Shown: positions 18,470-27,863 of the stretch, piece by piece | Position numbering within the stretch: position 1 is the stretch's first letter | How the letters are laid out: every line of letters starts with the position of its first letter | Source: an uncultured Propionibacteriaceae bacterium | GTDB lineage: Bacteria > Actinomycetota > Actinomycetes > Propionibacteriales > Propionibacteriaceae | DNA length: 39,497 bases | Assembly (NCBI GenBank): GCA_902805915.1 | Contig: CADCUO010000041.1 | Coordinates: 1 to 39,497, forward strand | Direction: 5' to 3' | Notes under the pieces: model-generated | Told to the model about the DNA's origin: nothing | What the model saw: the letters and a program-made list of their open reading frames with translations, nothing else | Database searches by the model: none | Program-made: the position numbers and the translations under genes

Positions 18470-19729
18470 GTGAGCCGACTCGACGCTGTCGCCGCGGGCG
18501 TGAAGTTCGTCGGCACCATGTACCGGGACCGGGCCGTCGCCGCGTACGGGGCCCGGGTGAAACGGGAGCCGATGGATCTGCTGGGATTGCCGGCTCACCA
18601 GACGGATCCGTACCCCCTCTACGACCAGATCCGGAGCCGCGGATCGATGGAGCGGACCCGGCTGGGCAACTGGGTGTCGGCCGACCACAGCGTCGCTACC
18701 GAGATGCTGCGCAGCCGCCAGTTCGCCGTCAGAGGGGAGGACCCGACCGCGTTCGACCCGGTGCCGCGTGACCTCCTGGACCTGTCGCTGCTGGCGCTCA
18801 ACCCCCCCGAGCACACCCGCCTGCGGCGGCTGGCGGGCCCGGCGTTCACACCCCGGCGGATGGCCGGCTACGCGAGCCTGGTCGAGCAACGTCTGCACCA
18901 GCTCGTCGATGCGGTGGACGCTGATCGGGGTTTCGACCTGGTCGAGGAGTTCGCCAGCCCCTTACCGGTCGCTGTCATCACAGAGCTGCTGGGCGTCCCG
19001 GCCGCCAAGTCCGCGGCTCTGGCACAGTACGGGGCAGTCGTAGCCAGTGCCCTGGACGGTGTCCGGTCCATCGGCCACCTGCGCCGCCTGGCACATGCTC
19101 AGCGCCAGCTGACCCGGATGTTCGAGGATTTGCTGGAGCTGCGGCGGCAGGAACCACGCGACGACATCGTCTCCGCGCTGGTGGCTGAGCAGGACGAGCG
19201 GACCAGCACCGACGTGCTGCTGCCGTTGTGCCGGCTGCTGCTGCTCGCCGGGTTCGAGACGACGTTGAACGCCATCGGCAACGGGGTACGGGCGCTGCTG
19301 GCCAACCCCGACCAGTGGCGACTGCTGGTGGACGATCCGAGCCTGGCGCCCCAGGTGGTCGAGGAGGTGCTCCGCTACGACCCGCCAGTCCAGCTGACGG
19401 CTCGGATAGCGCTGGCGGACGCGGAGCTGGGCGGGGTTGCGGTACGGCGCAACGAGTGGGTGGTCGCTCTCATCGCCGGCGCGAACCGCGACCCGGCAGT
19501 GTTTGACGACCCGAAGCGGTTCGACATCACCCGTACGTCGGCAGCCGAGCACCTGGCATTCTCCAGCGGTATCCACTACTGCCTCGGTGCCCCGCTGGCC
19601 CGGTTGGAGCTGGCGGCGGCGTTTCGGGTGCTGGCTGAGCGGCTGCCGAACCTGCACCAGATCGGGCCGTCGAGAATGCGCCGAACCACCGCCATCCACG
19701 GCCCGCTGACCCTCCCAGTGGCTGGTTGA
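18470..19729 (+). CDS. Cytochrome P450
   Basis: I-helix LLLAGFETT, EEVLRY, heme-binding FSSGIHYCLGAPLARLE. Confidence 0.95.
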   Translation: MSRLDAVAAGVKFVGTMYRDRAVAAYGARVKREPMDLLGLPAHQTDPYPLYDQIRSRGSMERTRLGNWVSADHSVATEMLRSRQFAVRGEDPTAFDPVPRDLLDLSLLALNPPEHTRLRRLAGPAFTPRRMAGYASLVEQRLHQLVDAVDADRGFDLVEEFASPLPVAVITELLGVPAAKSAALAQYGAVVASALDGVRSIGHLRRLAHAQRQLTRMFEDLLELRRQEPRDDIVSALVAEQDERTSTDVLLPLCRLLLLAGFETTLNAIGNGVRALLANPDQWRLLVDDPSLAPQVVEEVLRYDPPVQLTARIALADAELGGVAVRRNEWVVALIAGANRDPAVFDDPKRFDITRTSAAEHLAFSSGIHYCLGAPLARLELAAAFRVLAERLPNLHQIGPSRMRRTTAIHGPLTLPVAG

Positions 19730-19774
19730 GCCTCACCTGCCTGGCCCGTCGTACCAACGCATTAGAGTCGGTGC

Positions 19775-21145
19775 GTGGACTACGTCAACTCCCTCATCGA
19801 CCTGGTCGGAAACACGCCGCTGTTGAAGCTGGGCCGCGTGACCGACGGGGCGAGGCCGACGATCCTGGCCAAGGTGGAGTACCTCAACCCGGGCGGATCC
19901 GTGAAGGACCGGATCGCCCTCAAGATGATCAAGGCCGCCGAACGGGAGGGCAAGCTCAAGCCCGGTGGCACCATCGTCGAGCCCACCAGCGGCAACACCG
20001 GAGTAGGGCTGGCCATCGTTGCCCAAGCCAAGGGCTACAACTGCGTGTTCGTGCTGCCGGACAAGGTGAGCGAAGACAAACGCAACGTGCTCACCGCGTA
20101 CGGGGCCCGAGTCGTGGTCTGTCCGACCGCGGTGGAGCCGGAGGACCCTAACTCCTACTACTCAACCTCCGACCGGCTGGTCCGCGAGATCGAGGGTGCC
20201 TGGAAGCCGGACCAGTACGCCAACCCCAACAACCCGGCCAGCCACTACGAGTCGACCGGTCCAGAGATTTGGAAGCAGACCGAGGGCAAGGTCACCCATT
20301 TCGTCACCGGCATGGGTACCGGCGGCACCATCAGCGGCGCGGGACGTTACCTCAAGGAGGTCTCCGGCGGCCGCGTCCAGGTTGTCGGCGCCGATCCCAG
20401 CGGCTCGGTGTACTCCGGCGGAACGGGGCGGCCCTACCTGGTCGAGGGGGTAGGCGAGGACTTCTGGCCCGAGAACTACGACCCCGAGATCTGCGACCGG
20501 GTGATCGAGGTCTCCGACGGCGACTCCTTTGCCATGACCCGTCGGCTGGCGCGGGAGGAAGCGCTGCTGGTGGGTGGGTCATCCGGCATGGCGACCGCCG
20601 CGGCGGTCCGGCTGGCACACGAGATCGACGATCCGGAAGCCGTCATCGTCGTACTGCTACCCGACTCCGGCCGCGGCTACCTGGCCAAGGTGTTCAGCGA
20701 CGAGTGGCTGTCCCGATACGGATTCGCACCCCGGCCGGACCACTCGGTTCGGGTGATCGGCGACGTGCTGCGGGAGAAGTCGGGCGACCTGCCCTCGCTG
20801 GTGCACACCCATCCCGGCGAGACCATCGCCGAGGCGGTCCAGATCCTTCGCGAGTACGGCGTCTCCCAGATGCCGGTCGTCCGGGCCGAACCTCCGGTGA
20901 TGGCTGCCGAGGTGGCCGGCTCGGTGAGCGAGCGTGGTCTGCTGGGGGCACTGTTCGGTCATGCTGCGCGGCCGACGGACGCCGTGGAGACGGTGATGGA
21001 GCCGCCACTTCCGACGCTGGGCGCCAGCGAACCGGTGTCCCATGCGGTGGAGATCCTGGTCGATGCAGACGCGCTGCTGGTGCTGGCCGACGGCAAGCCC
21101 GCGGGGGTGCTGACGCGTCAGGACCTGCTGGGCGACATCAACTAG
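19775..21145 (+). CDS. cbs: Cystathionine beta-synthase with C-terminal CBS domains
   Basis: LVGNTPLLKLGR...AKVEYLNPGGSVKDRIALKMI...VEPTSGNTGVGLAIVA...GGSSGMATAAA; C-terminal regulatory CBS region. Confidence 0.93.
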   Translation: MDYVNSLIDLVGNTPLLKLGRVTDGARPTILAKVEYLNPGGSVKDRIALKMIKAAEREGKLKPGGTIVEPTSGNTGVGLAIVAQAKGYNCVFVLPDKVSEDKRNVLTAYGARVVVCPTAVEPEDPNSYYSTSDRLVREIEGAWKPDQYANPNNPASHYESTGPEIWKQTEGKVTHFVTGMGTGGTISGAGRYLKEVSGGRVQVVGADPSGSVYSGGTGRPYLVEGVGEDFWPENYDPEICDRVIEVSDGDSFAMTRRLAREEALLVGGSSGMATAAAVRLAHEIDDPEAVIVVLLPDSGRGYLAKVFSDEWLSRYGFAPRPDHSVRVIGDVLREKSGDLPSLVHTHPGETIAEAVQILREYGVSQMPVVRAEPPVMAAEVAGSVSERGLLGALFGHAARPTDAVETVMEPPLPTLGASEPVSHAVEILVDADALLVLADGKPAGVLTRQDLLGDIN

Positions 21146-21203
21146 TCCGCCCCTAGGCCGTCCCGGTCGGCACTGCCCTGATCTGTCCTGTCATGGTGTG
21201 ACG

Positions 21204-21308
21204 TGTCCAGGTCTGACCTGTCCTGGTCTGCCCTGTTCTGTTCCGCACCGTCCGGGTCCGTACTGTCTAGGTCGCATTGTCTAGGTCCGCACTGTCCCGG
21301 TCCGCCGG
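21204..21308. repeat. Degenerate ~15-bp tandem repeat (7 units, consensus TGTCCNGGTCYGCAC) at 3' end of NUDIX gene
   Basis: Units begin near 21204, 21219, 21234, 21249, 21264, 21278, 21293; e.g. TGTCCAGGTCTGACC, TGTCCTGGTCTGCCC, TGTCTAGGTCCGCAC. Confidence 0.75.
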
Positions 21309-22007
21309 CTGGACTTCTTCCGCCGACTGGACTTCGTCCGGCAGCCAGGTGCCGAGCAGATCTCGCCAGCCCACCGTCCAGGGCACGGTCGTCCAGTCCG
21401 CCAGCGGCACCCAGCGAGCTGACTCGGTGGTACCACCGACGTCGATCACCTCCGGTGTGGTCGGTTCGGCGCAGCGCGCGGCATAGATCAGCCGTACCGC
21501 ATGGAAGTCCTCCACCTGACCGTGCGGGCTGCGCCCGATCCAGTGCCCGCTGACCACTCCCACCAGATCGCCGAGCTTGACCGTCTGGTTGGACTCCTCG
21601 AGGATCTCGCGGACCACCGCGGTCGCCGGATCCTCGCCAGCGTCGATGCCGCCCCCGGGTAGGCCCCATAGTCCCGGCACCCCAGTACGGTCGGAGTACT
21701 CGGTAGCCAGCAGGCCAAGCGTGGAGGTGACGACCGCGTACGCGGCCACCCGCTGATGAATCCGAGGGTTCTCGTCGGGGCCCAGCACCAGGTCGGCGTC
21801 GAGCTCTGGCGGCCGCTGTCGGGGCAGCTCGTCGGAGGACTCCACCGACAGACTGAGCTCGATGTCGGAGCCGGCTCGCCGGACGGTCAGCGGGCGCATC
21901 GTCCGATAGCCGTAGCGGAGCCCCGCCTGCGTCGGGTCCTCGCCGTGGCCGAGCGGGTGATCGAACACCACTGTGCCATCGTGGCCGCCGATCCCGATGA
22001 TCCTCAC
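21267..22007 (-). CDS. NUDIX hydrolase
   Basis: GVPGLWGLPGGGIDAGEDPATAVVREILEESNQ (Nudix box G-x5-E-x7-REIxEExx); GTG start at 22007. Confidence 0.9.
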   Translation of the reverse strand: MRIIGIGGHDGTVVFDHPLGHGEDPTQAGLRYGYRTMRPLTVRRAGSDIELSLSVESSDELPRQRPPELDADLVLGPDENPRIHQRVAAYAVVTSTLGLLATEYSDRTGVPGLWGLPGGGIDAGEDPATAVVREILEESNQTVKLGDLVGVVSGHWIGRSPHGQVEDFHAVRLIYAARCAEPTTPEVIDVGGTTESARWVPLADWTTVPWTVGWRDLLGTWLPDEVQSAEEVQPADRDSADLDNAT

Positions 22008-22048
22008 CCGTCCATCATTGCCGACGCCGGTGGGACCGGCCGCTGACG

Positions 22049-23233
22049 TCAGCCGAGCGCAGCTTTCGACCGGGCCCGGACCGCGGCGCCCATCTGGGTG
22101 ACAGCCTGCGCCAGGATCGGCCGCGGTGTGGCGAAGACCAGCCGGACGAAACCGGTCCCGGCCTCGCCACAGGCGGACCCGTCGGTGAGTGCGACGCCGG
22201 CGTACTCGCGGAAGAAGTCTGCGGGGCTGCCTTCGATGCCCAGGCGGCGGCAGTCCAGCCAGGCGATGTAGGTGCCTTGTGGTGCCACGTACCGAACGTC
22301 GGGCAGGTGGGTGTCGACCAGCTCGCCAAGGGCGCGCCGGTTGCCGTCGAGATAGCCGAGGACCTGCTCCAGCCAGGCGCCGCCGGAGGTCAATGCTGCG
22401 GTGTTGGCGATCACCCCCAACGTGCTGGCGCCGTGGCTGTAACGCCAGCCAACCTCGCCCCACAGCGCCAGGTCCGCATCATTGCTGAGGATCAGCTGGG
22501 CACACTTCAACCCGGGAAGGTTCCACGCCTTCGCTGCCGACGTGGCGGTGACGGTGTGTCCGGCGGTCTCTGCAGAGATGGAGGCGTACGGCAGATGCGT
22601 CGCGCCCGGGTAGACCAACGGGGAGTGGATCTCGTCGGAGAAGACCCGACCGTCGTGCTCGGCGACCACTTCGGCGATCGCTGCCAGCTCACTGGCGTCG
22701 AAGACCCGACCGACCGGGTTGTACGGGTTGACCAGTACCAACAGGTTGCCGCCCGCGCGGAAGGCAGCGGCCAGTGCGGCCAGATCCATCCGGTAGTGCC
22801 CGTCCACCTCTGCCAAGGGGACCTGGATCACCTCCCGGCCCAACGCCGCCGGCAGGCTGAGGAACGGCATGTACGCGGGCGTGGGCAGGATCACCGCCGA
22901 CCCGGGCCGGGAGTAGTGCTCGATGGCGATCGCACACCCCTCGACCACGTCAGCGACCGGGTGCACCTGGTCAGCAGCGACCTGCCAGCCGTACGCACTC
23001 CGATGCCAGTCCGCGGACGCCTGCGACATCGCAGCCGAGACGCCTGCCGGGAGATAGCCGAACAGCCCGGCGTCAACGGCGGCATGCAGCGCCTCGGTCA
23101 CCGCAGGCGCGGTACCGAAGTCCATCTCGGCCACGAAAGCCCCGATGGTGTCAGGGAAGGCGCTCCACTTGAACCCGCCGACGCCCCGCAGATGCACGAG
23201 ATCGATCAGGTCGAAGTCGGTGGGGTGGTTCAC
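22049..23233 (-). CDS. MalY/PatB family PLP-dependent C-S lyase / aminotransferase
   Basis: FDLIDLVHLRGVGGFKWSAFPDTIGAFVAEMDFGTAPAV...NPYNPVGRVF...SDEIHSPLVYPGATHLPYAS...TATSAAKAWNLPGLKCAQLI. Confidence 0.92.
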   Translation of the reverse strand: MNHPTDFDLIDLVHLRGVGGFKWSAFPDTIGAFVAEMDFGTAPAVTEALHAAVDAGLFGYLPAGVSAAMSQASADWHRSAYGWQVAADQVHPVADVVEGCAIAIEHYSRPGSAVILPTPAYMPFLSLPAALGREVIQVPLAEVDGHYRMDLAALAAAFRAGGNLLVLVNPYNPVGRVFDASELAAIAEVVAEHDGRVFSDEIHSPLVYPGATHLPYASISAETAGHTVTATSAAKAWNLPGLKCAQLILSNDADLALWGEVGWRYSHGASTLGVIANTAALTSGGAWLEQVLGYLDGNRRALGELVDTHLPDVRYVAPQGTYIAWLDCRRLGIEGSPADFFREYAGVALTDGSACGEAGTGFVRLVFATPRPILAQAVTQMGAAVRARSKAALG

Positions 23234-23352
23234 TGGCGCTCCTGACGAGGGGCTGCTTGAAGTCCCGGCGCCAGCACGGCGACGGAGGTGACCGCTACCC
23301 CCGGGCGCCAGGTGCAGGTGGAGACAATCATAAGCCGGTGGGTAGCCAGCGA

Positions 23353-23421
23353 ACCGAGTATCCGGGACTGAGTAGCCCGACCGAGTATCCGGGACCGAGT
23401 AGCCCGGACCGAGTAGCGTGG
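23353..23421. repeat. 14-bp tandem repeat (5 units, ACCGAGTAKCCCGG-like) in a promoter-bearing intergenic region
   Basis: ACCGAGTATCCGGG / ACTGAGTAGCCCG / ACCGAGTATCCGGG / ACCGAGTAGCCCGG / ACCGAGTAGCGTGG. Confidence 0.9.
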
Positions 23422-23500
23422 TGCCGCTGCAACGGATCCGATCGGTGCACCGGCCCCGATCGGTGCCACAGGACTGCGCAGCGCCAAGGGATGGGACGAC

Positions 23501-23863
23501 ATGGTCGATGGTCTGGCGTACGCCGTCATGGCGCTCGCGCTGGTCGCCACCGGGTGGGGCGTCCTGACCGCATCCTTGAACAAGGCACCTGGCCAGGCGC
23601 AGATCATCTTCGCCGCGGTGGTCGAGCTCGTCACTCTCGCGCAGTCCGTGGTCGCGGGCGTCCGGATCGCGCTTGGCGCCCGCCCCGACCAGCTCGCCAC
23701 CACGATCGGCTATCTGGTCGCCATTGTCGTGCTGCTGCCGGTGGCTGCGGTCTGGGCGCTCTCGGACCGCTCCAGGTTCTCCGGCGTCGTGCTTGCAGTC
23801 GCCGCTTTCTCCGTGCTGGCGATGACGTTGCGACTGCAGACGCTCTGGTCGGGCGGTTCCTGA
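23501..23863 (+). CDS. Small hypothetical membrane protein
   Basis: MVDGLAYAVMALALVATGWGVLTASLNKAPGQAQIIFAAVVELVTLAQSVVAGVRIALG...; several TM helices. Confidence 0.75.
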   Translation: MVDGLAYAVMALALVATGWGVLTASLNKAPGQAQIIFAAVVELVTLAQSVVAGVRIALGARPDQLATTIGYLVAIVVLLPVAAVWALSDRSRFSGVVLAVAAFSVLAMTLRLQTLWSGGS

Positions 23864-23868
23864 GCCGT

Positions 23869-24294
23869 ATGGCTGACCGGCGCACGCAAACCAATTCAGG
23901 ACCAGGTCGTGTCCTGGTCGCCGTCTACGGGGTGTTCGCCCTGGCGGCCACGGCCCGGGCTGGCGTGCAGCTCGCTACCAGGTTCGCTGAGGCGCCGGTG
24001 GCGTACCTGCTGTCCGCCGTGGCCGGAGTGGTCTACATCCTCGCCACTGTCACGTTGGCGCGCGGCACCCGGGGGTCCCGCCGGTTGGCCCGGGTGGCGA
24101 TCCTGGTTGAGCTCGCCGGAGTCTTGGCGATCGGTACCTGGAGCCTGTTCGATCCCGAAGCCTTCCCACGCGCCACGGTGTGGTCCGGCTACGGCAGCGG
24201 GTACGGGTACGTGCCGCTGGTGCTGCCGGTACTCGGGCTGCTCTGGCTGTCGCGGTCCCGCCCCACCGACGACACCGGTCCCCGAACCGCCTAG
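23869..24294 (+). CDS. Small hypothetical membrane protein
   Basis: MADRRTQTNSGPGRVLVAVYGVFALAATARAGVQLATRFAEAPVAYLLSAVAGVVYILATVTLARGTRGSRRLARVAILVELAGVLAIGTWSLF...; start 5 bp after the upstream stop. Confidence 0.78.
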   Translation: MADRRTQTNSGPGRVLVAVYGVFALAATARAGVQLATRFAEAPVAYLLSAVAGVVYILATVTLARGTRGSRRLARVAILVELAGVLAIGTWSLFDPEAFPRATVWSGYGSGYGYVPLVLPVLGLLWLSRSRPTDDTGPRTA

Positions 24295-24920
24295 CTGGTT
24301 CCTGGCCCTGCAAGCAGCCGCTCGAACGGGAGAACGTCGGCGAATACGTCCGAGCTGCCAGCATCGGTGCGGGAGGTTGGTACGGTGACCGTCAGGCCAA
24401 GGGCGGCCGCCAGCTCCTTAGCTGCACGGTCGATCCGGGTACGAAGGTCGCCATCGGATGCCCAGTCCTCAGTTGCGGCGTAGACGCCGGTAGGCAGCAC
24501 CACTGCCCGCAGGTAGGCGAACAGCGGCCGGAGCGCGTGGTCCAGCGCCAGCGAGTGGCGGGCGGTCCCGCCGGTTGCCGCGATCAGGACCGGCTTGCCA
24601 ACCAGTGTCGTCGGGTCCAAGACGTCGAAGAACATCTTGAACAGGCCGCTGTACGACGCGCTGAAGATCGGTGTCACGGCGATCACCGCGTCGGCGTCGG
24701 CCACCTCGTCGAGCACAGCCCTCAGCGATGCGCTGGGGAAGCCGGTGACGAAATGGTTCGCGAGGTCGCGGGCGTACTCGCGCAGCTCCACCACCTCGAT
24801 CCGAGGCTCATCGCCCGACGCCTGCAGCCGGCGCCGAGTCGCCTCGGCCAACCGGTCGGCGAGCAGCCGGGTCGAGGAGGGCTGGGACACCCCGGCCGTG
24901 AGAACGACGATCGTGGTCAT
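24291..24920 (-). CDS. NADPH-dependent FMN reductase
   Basis: MTTIVVLTAGVSQPSSTRLLADRLAEATRRR...DAVIAVTPIFSASYSGLFKMFFDVLD...GKPVLIAATGGTARHSLALDHALRPLFAYL. Confidence 0.92.
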   Translation of the reverse strand: MTTIVVLTAGVSQPSSTRLLADRLAEATRRRLQASGDEPRIEVVELREYARDLANHFVTGFPSASLRAVLDEVADADAVIAVTPIFSASYSGLFKMFFDVLDPTTLVGKPVLIAATGGTARHSLALDHALRPLFAYLRAVVLPTGVYAATEDWASDGDLRTRIDRAAKELAAALGLTVTVPTSRTDAGSSDVFADVLPFERLLAGPGTS

Positions 24921-26059
24921 CGGGCGCTCACCTCCAGTGCAGCGTCGCTATCAGAATCACTGGCTGCGACGGCGCGCGCACCGTGGGCCTGCGCCACCAG
25001 CGCGGCATGGGTGGGGCCGTCGGGGACGTGCGCCGGCCGGAGCGCGTCGAACTCCTTGCGCAGCACCGGGATCACTTCCTCCCCGAGGATGTCGAGCTGC
25101 TCAAGCACCGTCTGCAACGGCAACCCAGCGTGGTCGGCCAGGAACAGCTGACGCTGGTAGTCGCCGAAGTGCTCGCGGAACGTCAACGTCCGCTCGATCA
25201 CCTGCTGGGGGCTGCCTACGGTCAGCGGTGTCTGGGACGTGAACTCCTCCAGCGAGGGCCCGTGCCCGTAGACCGGTGCATTGTCGAAGTACGGGCGGAA
25301 CTCCCGTACCGCGTCCTGAGAGTTCTTGCGGATGAAGACCTGCCCACCCAACCCGACGATGGCCTGGTCTGCGCTGCCGTGACCGTAGTGCTCGTACCTG
25401 CTCCGGTAGAACTCCACCAGCCGCTGGAAGTGCGTGGTGGGCCAGAAGATGTGGTTGGCGAAGAAGCCGTCACCATAGAACGCTGCCTGCTCCGCGATCT
25501 CAGGACTGCGGATGGAGCCATGCCACACGAACGGCGGCACACCGTCCAGCGGCCGCGGGGTGGAGGTGAACCCCTGGAGCGGGGTGCGGAACTGGCCCTC
25601 CCAGTCCACGACGTCCTCGCGCCACAGCCGGTGCAGCAGGTTGTAGTTCTCGATCGCGAGCGCGATGCCGTTGCGGATGTCCTGGCCGAACCAGGGGTAC
25701 ACCGGCCCGGTGTTGCCACGGCCCATCATCAAGTCGACGCGACCGTCGGCCAGGTGCTGCAGCATCGAGTAGTCCTCGGCGATCTTCACCGGGTCGTTGG
25801 TGGTGATCAGCGTCGTCGAGGTGGACAGGATGATCTTCTCGGTCTGTGCCGCGATGAAGCCGAGCATGGTGGTCGGTGAGGACGGCACGAACGGCGGGTT
25901 GTGGTGCTCACCGGTGGCGAAGACGTCGAGTCCGACCTCCTCGGCCTTCAGTGCGATGGCCACCATGGCCTTGATCCGCTCAGCTTCGGTCGGCGTGCGT
26001 CCGTTGGTGGGGTCGGTGGTGACATCGCCGACACTGAAGATCCCGAACTGCATGTCCAC
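24917..26059 (-). CDS. LLM class flavin-dependent oxidoreductase
   Basis: MQFGIFSVGDVTTDPTNGRTPTEAERIKAMVAIALKAEEVGLDVFATGEHHNPPFVPSSPTTMLGFIAAQTEKIILST...; 4-bp overlap with the flavin reductase. Confidence 0.94.
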   Translation of the reverse strand: MDMQFGIFSVGDVTTDPTNGRTPTEAERIKAMVAIALKAEEVGLDVFATGEHHNPPFVPSSPTTMLGFIAAQTEKIILSTSTTLITTNDPVKIAEDYSMLQHLADGRVDLMMGRGNTGPVYPWFGQDIRNGIALAIENYNLLHRLWREDVVDWEGQFRTPLQGFTSTPRPLDGVPPFVWHGSIRSPEIAEQAAFYGDGFFANHIFWPTTHFQRLVEFYRSRYEHYGHGSADQAIVGLGGQVFIRKNSQDAVREFRPYFDNAPVYGHGPSLEEFTSQTPLTVGSPQQVIERTLTFREHFGDYQRQLFLADHAGLPLQTVLEQLDILGEEVIPVLRKEFDALRPAHVPDGPTHAALVAQAHGARAVAASDSDSDAALEVSAR

Positions 26060-26141
26060 TCCTGACGCCGTACTGACGATTTAGCGTTCAACTATCGTTG
26101 GTCTCAACGCGGGACCCGGCTCCGCTATTCCAGCGCGGCGA

Positions 26142-27710
26142 TCAGCTCGGTTGGGGTGGCAGAGGCTCATCCGTACCGCGGGGCAGGTACGTGTGCTCCG
26201 CGCAGTCGGTCGATGCCATCGGGATCAGCCGGGCGCTCAGATCCGGGTCCATCAGACCGGTGTCGAACGGGTACATCGGTCGGGCAATGCGATGGTGACC
26301 CAGCCGCAGCAGGTCCTGATCGGCACCGCCCGGGGTCAGCGCGAGCATCCAGTCGGCGGCCAAGGCGTACAGCTCCGGCTCCAGGTAGCCGATCTTGACG
26401 ATCAGGAGGTCGGCGCTTCTCGGGTCGAGGCCGTTGCGGAGGAAGTCGGACTCCAGGTGGTACGGCTTGCGGGAGCGGGTCAGGATTACGTGCAGCCCGC
26501 CGGCCTGGACCACGACCTCGGTGACCGCGTCGGGGTCGCCCTCGGCGATATGGCGTACCGTGCCGGTGAGCTCTGCCGGTCCCGCCGGCCCGGGGTCGAC
26601 CCGAGCGCCGACCTCGAGATGCACCACGGCACCCACCCCGGCGTCCACGCACTGCTGCACGGCCACGGCGTCCGGGATGGATGCGTACAGGGCGGTCAGC
26701 TCTGCAGAGGCGAGGCGAGGGTCGGCGAGCAGCTCGGTCAGCGTCCAGGTGACGTCGCCGGCGCCTCCCGCCGTCGGATTGTCACCGGAGTCGCTGATGA
26801 CGTACGGGCGGGCGGTGCTGGCGAAGGCAGCATCCAGACACTCCTGCAACGACGCGGCTGGGGCGACGAAGGTGAACTCCTCGTGCCGCCGCCACACCTC
26901 GCCCGCGATCCGTTCCGCCTCCTCGATGATCACCGCCTCGTCGTCGCCGGTCACAATCACCACGCAGCAGTTGCGCGGCTCGTCGGCCCAGGCGTACCCG
27001 ATCCAGATCCCGGCGTCGAGTACGCCAGCGCTGGCCTCAGCCTCGGGGACCATCGCGTACAGGCTCTTCGCCGGCTCGATCCGGGTACTCGTCTTCTCTC
27101 CGGGCAGCAGGATCGGGATCGGGATCCATGCCTTCAGCGGCCGCCGCCGGTCGAGGGGAAGGGTGAGGCGGTCGAGCAGGTTGCGTACCGCCCGCTCCTT
27201 GGTGTCCTCCGCATCCTCGTGCGGCGCCATCCGATAGCAGGTCAGCAGATCCAGGGCGTGAGCCAGCCGCCAGGAGACGTTCCCGTGCAGGTCCATGCCG
27301 GTGCTGATCAGCACTTCCGGCCCGACCACCTCCCGGATCGCGACCGCCAGGTCACCCTCGGCGTCGTCCATGCCGACCACGCTCATTGCGCCATGGATGT
27401 CCAATACCATCCCGTCCAGCTGGCCGGCGGCCCGAAGGCCATCCAGGATCTCGTCCTTCAGGATCTGGTAGTCCTCCATCGGCACCGGTCCGCCGGGGAT
27501 GGCCCTGCCCTGCAGGATGGGCACCCACTCCGCCGCAGCTGCCAGGGTGCCGCCTTCGCTCCAGAACGACCGGCCGGCCAGGATGTCGGCGCCGCGGACG
27601 GGATGGAAGTCCTCGATCCGGGTGCGGGCTGGTGAGAACGTGGACGCCTCCAGGCTGAGGCCGGCGATGGCGACCCGGGGCAGACGGTGCGATGTGGTCA
27701 GCTCGGACAT
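26142..27710 (-). CDS. M81 family metallopeptidase (MlrC-like)
   Basis: RVAIAGLSLEASTFSPARTRIEDF...DGMVLDIHGAMSVVGMDDAEGDLAVAIREVVG...MDLHGNVSWRLAHALDLLTCYRMAPHEDAEDT...SDSGDNPTAGGAGDVT. Confidence 0.92.
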   Translation of the reverse strand: MSELTTSHRLPRVAIAGLSLEASTFSPARTRIEDFHPVRGADILAGRSFWSEGGTLAAAAEWVPILQGRAIPGGPVPMEDYQILKDEILDGLRAAGQLDGMVLDIHGAMSVVGMDDAEGDLAVAIREVVGPEVLISTGMDLHGNVSWRLAHALDLLTCYRMAPHEDAEDTKERAVRNLLDRLTLPLDRRRPLKAWIPIPILLPGEKTSTRIEPAKSLYAMVPEAEASAGVLDAGIWIGYAWADEPRNCCVVIVTGDDEAVIIEEAERIAGEVWRRHEEFTFVAPAASLQECLDAAFASTARPYVISDSGDNPTAGGAGDVTWTLTELLADPRLASAELTALYASIPDAVAVQQCVDAGVGAVVHLEVGARVDPGPAGPAELTGTVRHIAEGDPDAVTEVVVQAGGLHVILTRSRKPYHLESDFLRNGLDPRSADLLIVKIGYLEPELYALAADWMLALTPGGADQDLLRLGHHRIARPMYPFDTGLMDPDLSARLIPMASTDCAEHTYLPRGTDEPLPPQPS

Positions 27711-27863
27711 GAGTTCTCTCGTGAAGGGAGGTCTGGGATGGCGGCGATCTTCAGGGGTCCTGCTCAACGTACCGCCATGTTGCGCCTCGCGGACGTGGGC
27801 GGCCGGCTCCTAGGCCGGCGTACGCCCGTACCGGTGTCGGGCCGGGAGAGTCCGGCCGGTTAG

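Noticed and set aside
20269-21156. 295-aa ORF overlapping cbs in another frame
   Set aside because: Arg/Gly-rich frame-shadow translation; the cbs frame is unambiguous.
23353-23421. CRISPR array
   Set aside because: Units are 13-14 bp and contiguous with no spacers; no cas genes nearby.
26070-26100. Short inverted repeat ACGAT...ATCGT upstream of the LLM gene
   Set aside because: Only 5-bp arms; too weak to support an operator call.
26151-27635. 494-aa plus-strand ORF antisense to the M81/MlrC gene
   Set aside because: GC-rich shadow ORF: basic/Gly/Gln-rich translation without domain features, while the minus strand gives a clear MlrC protein.
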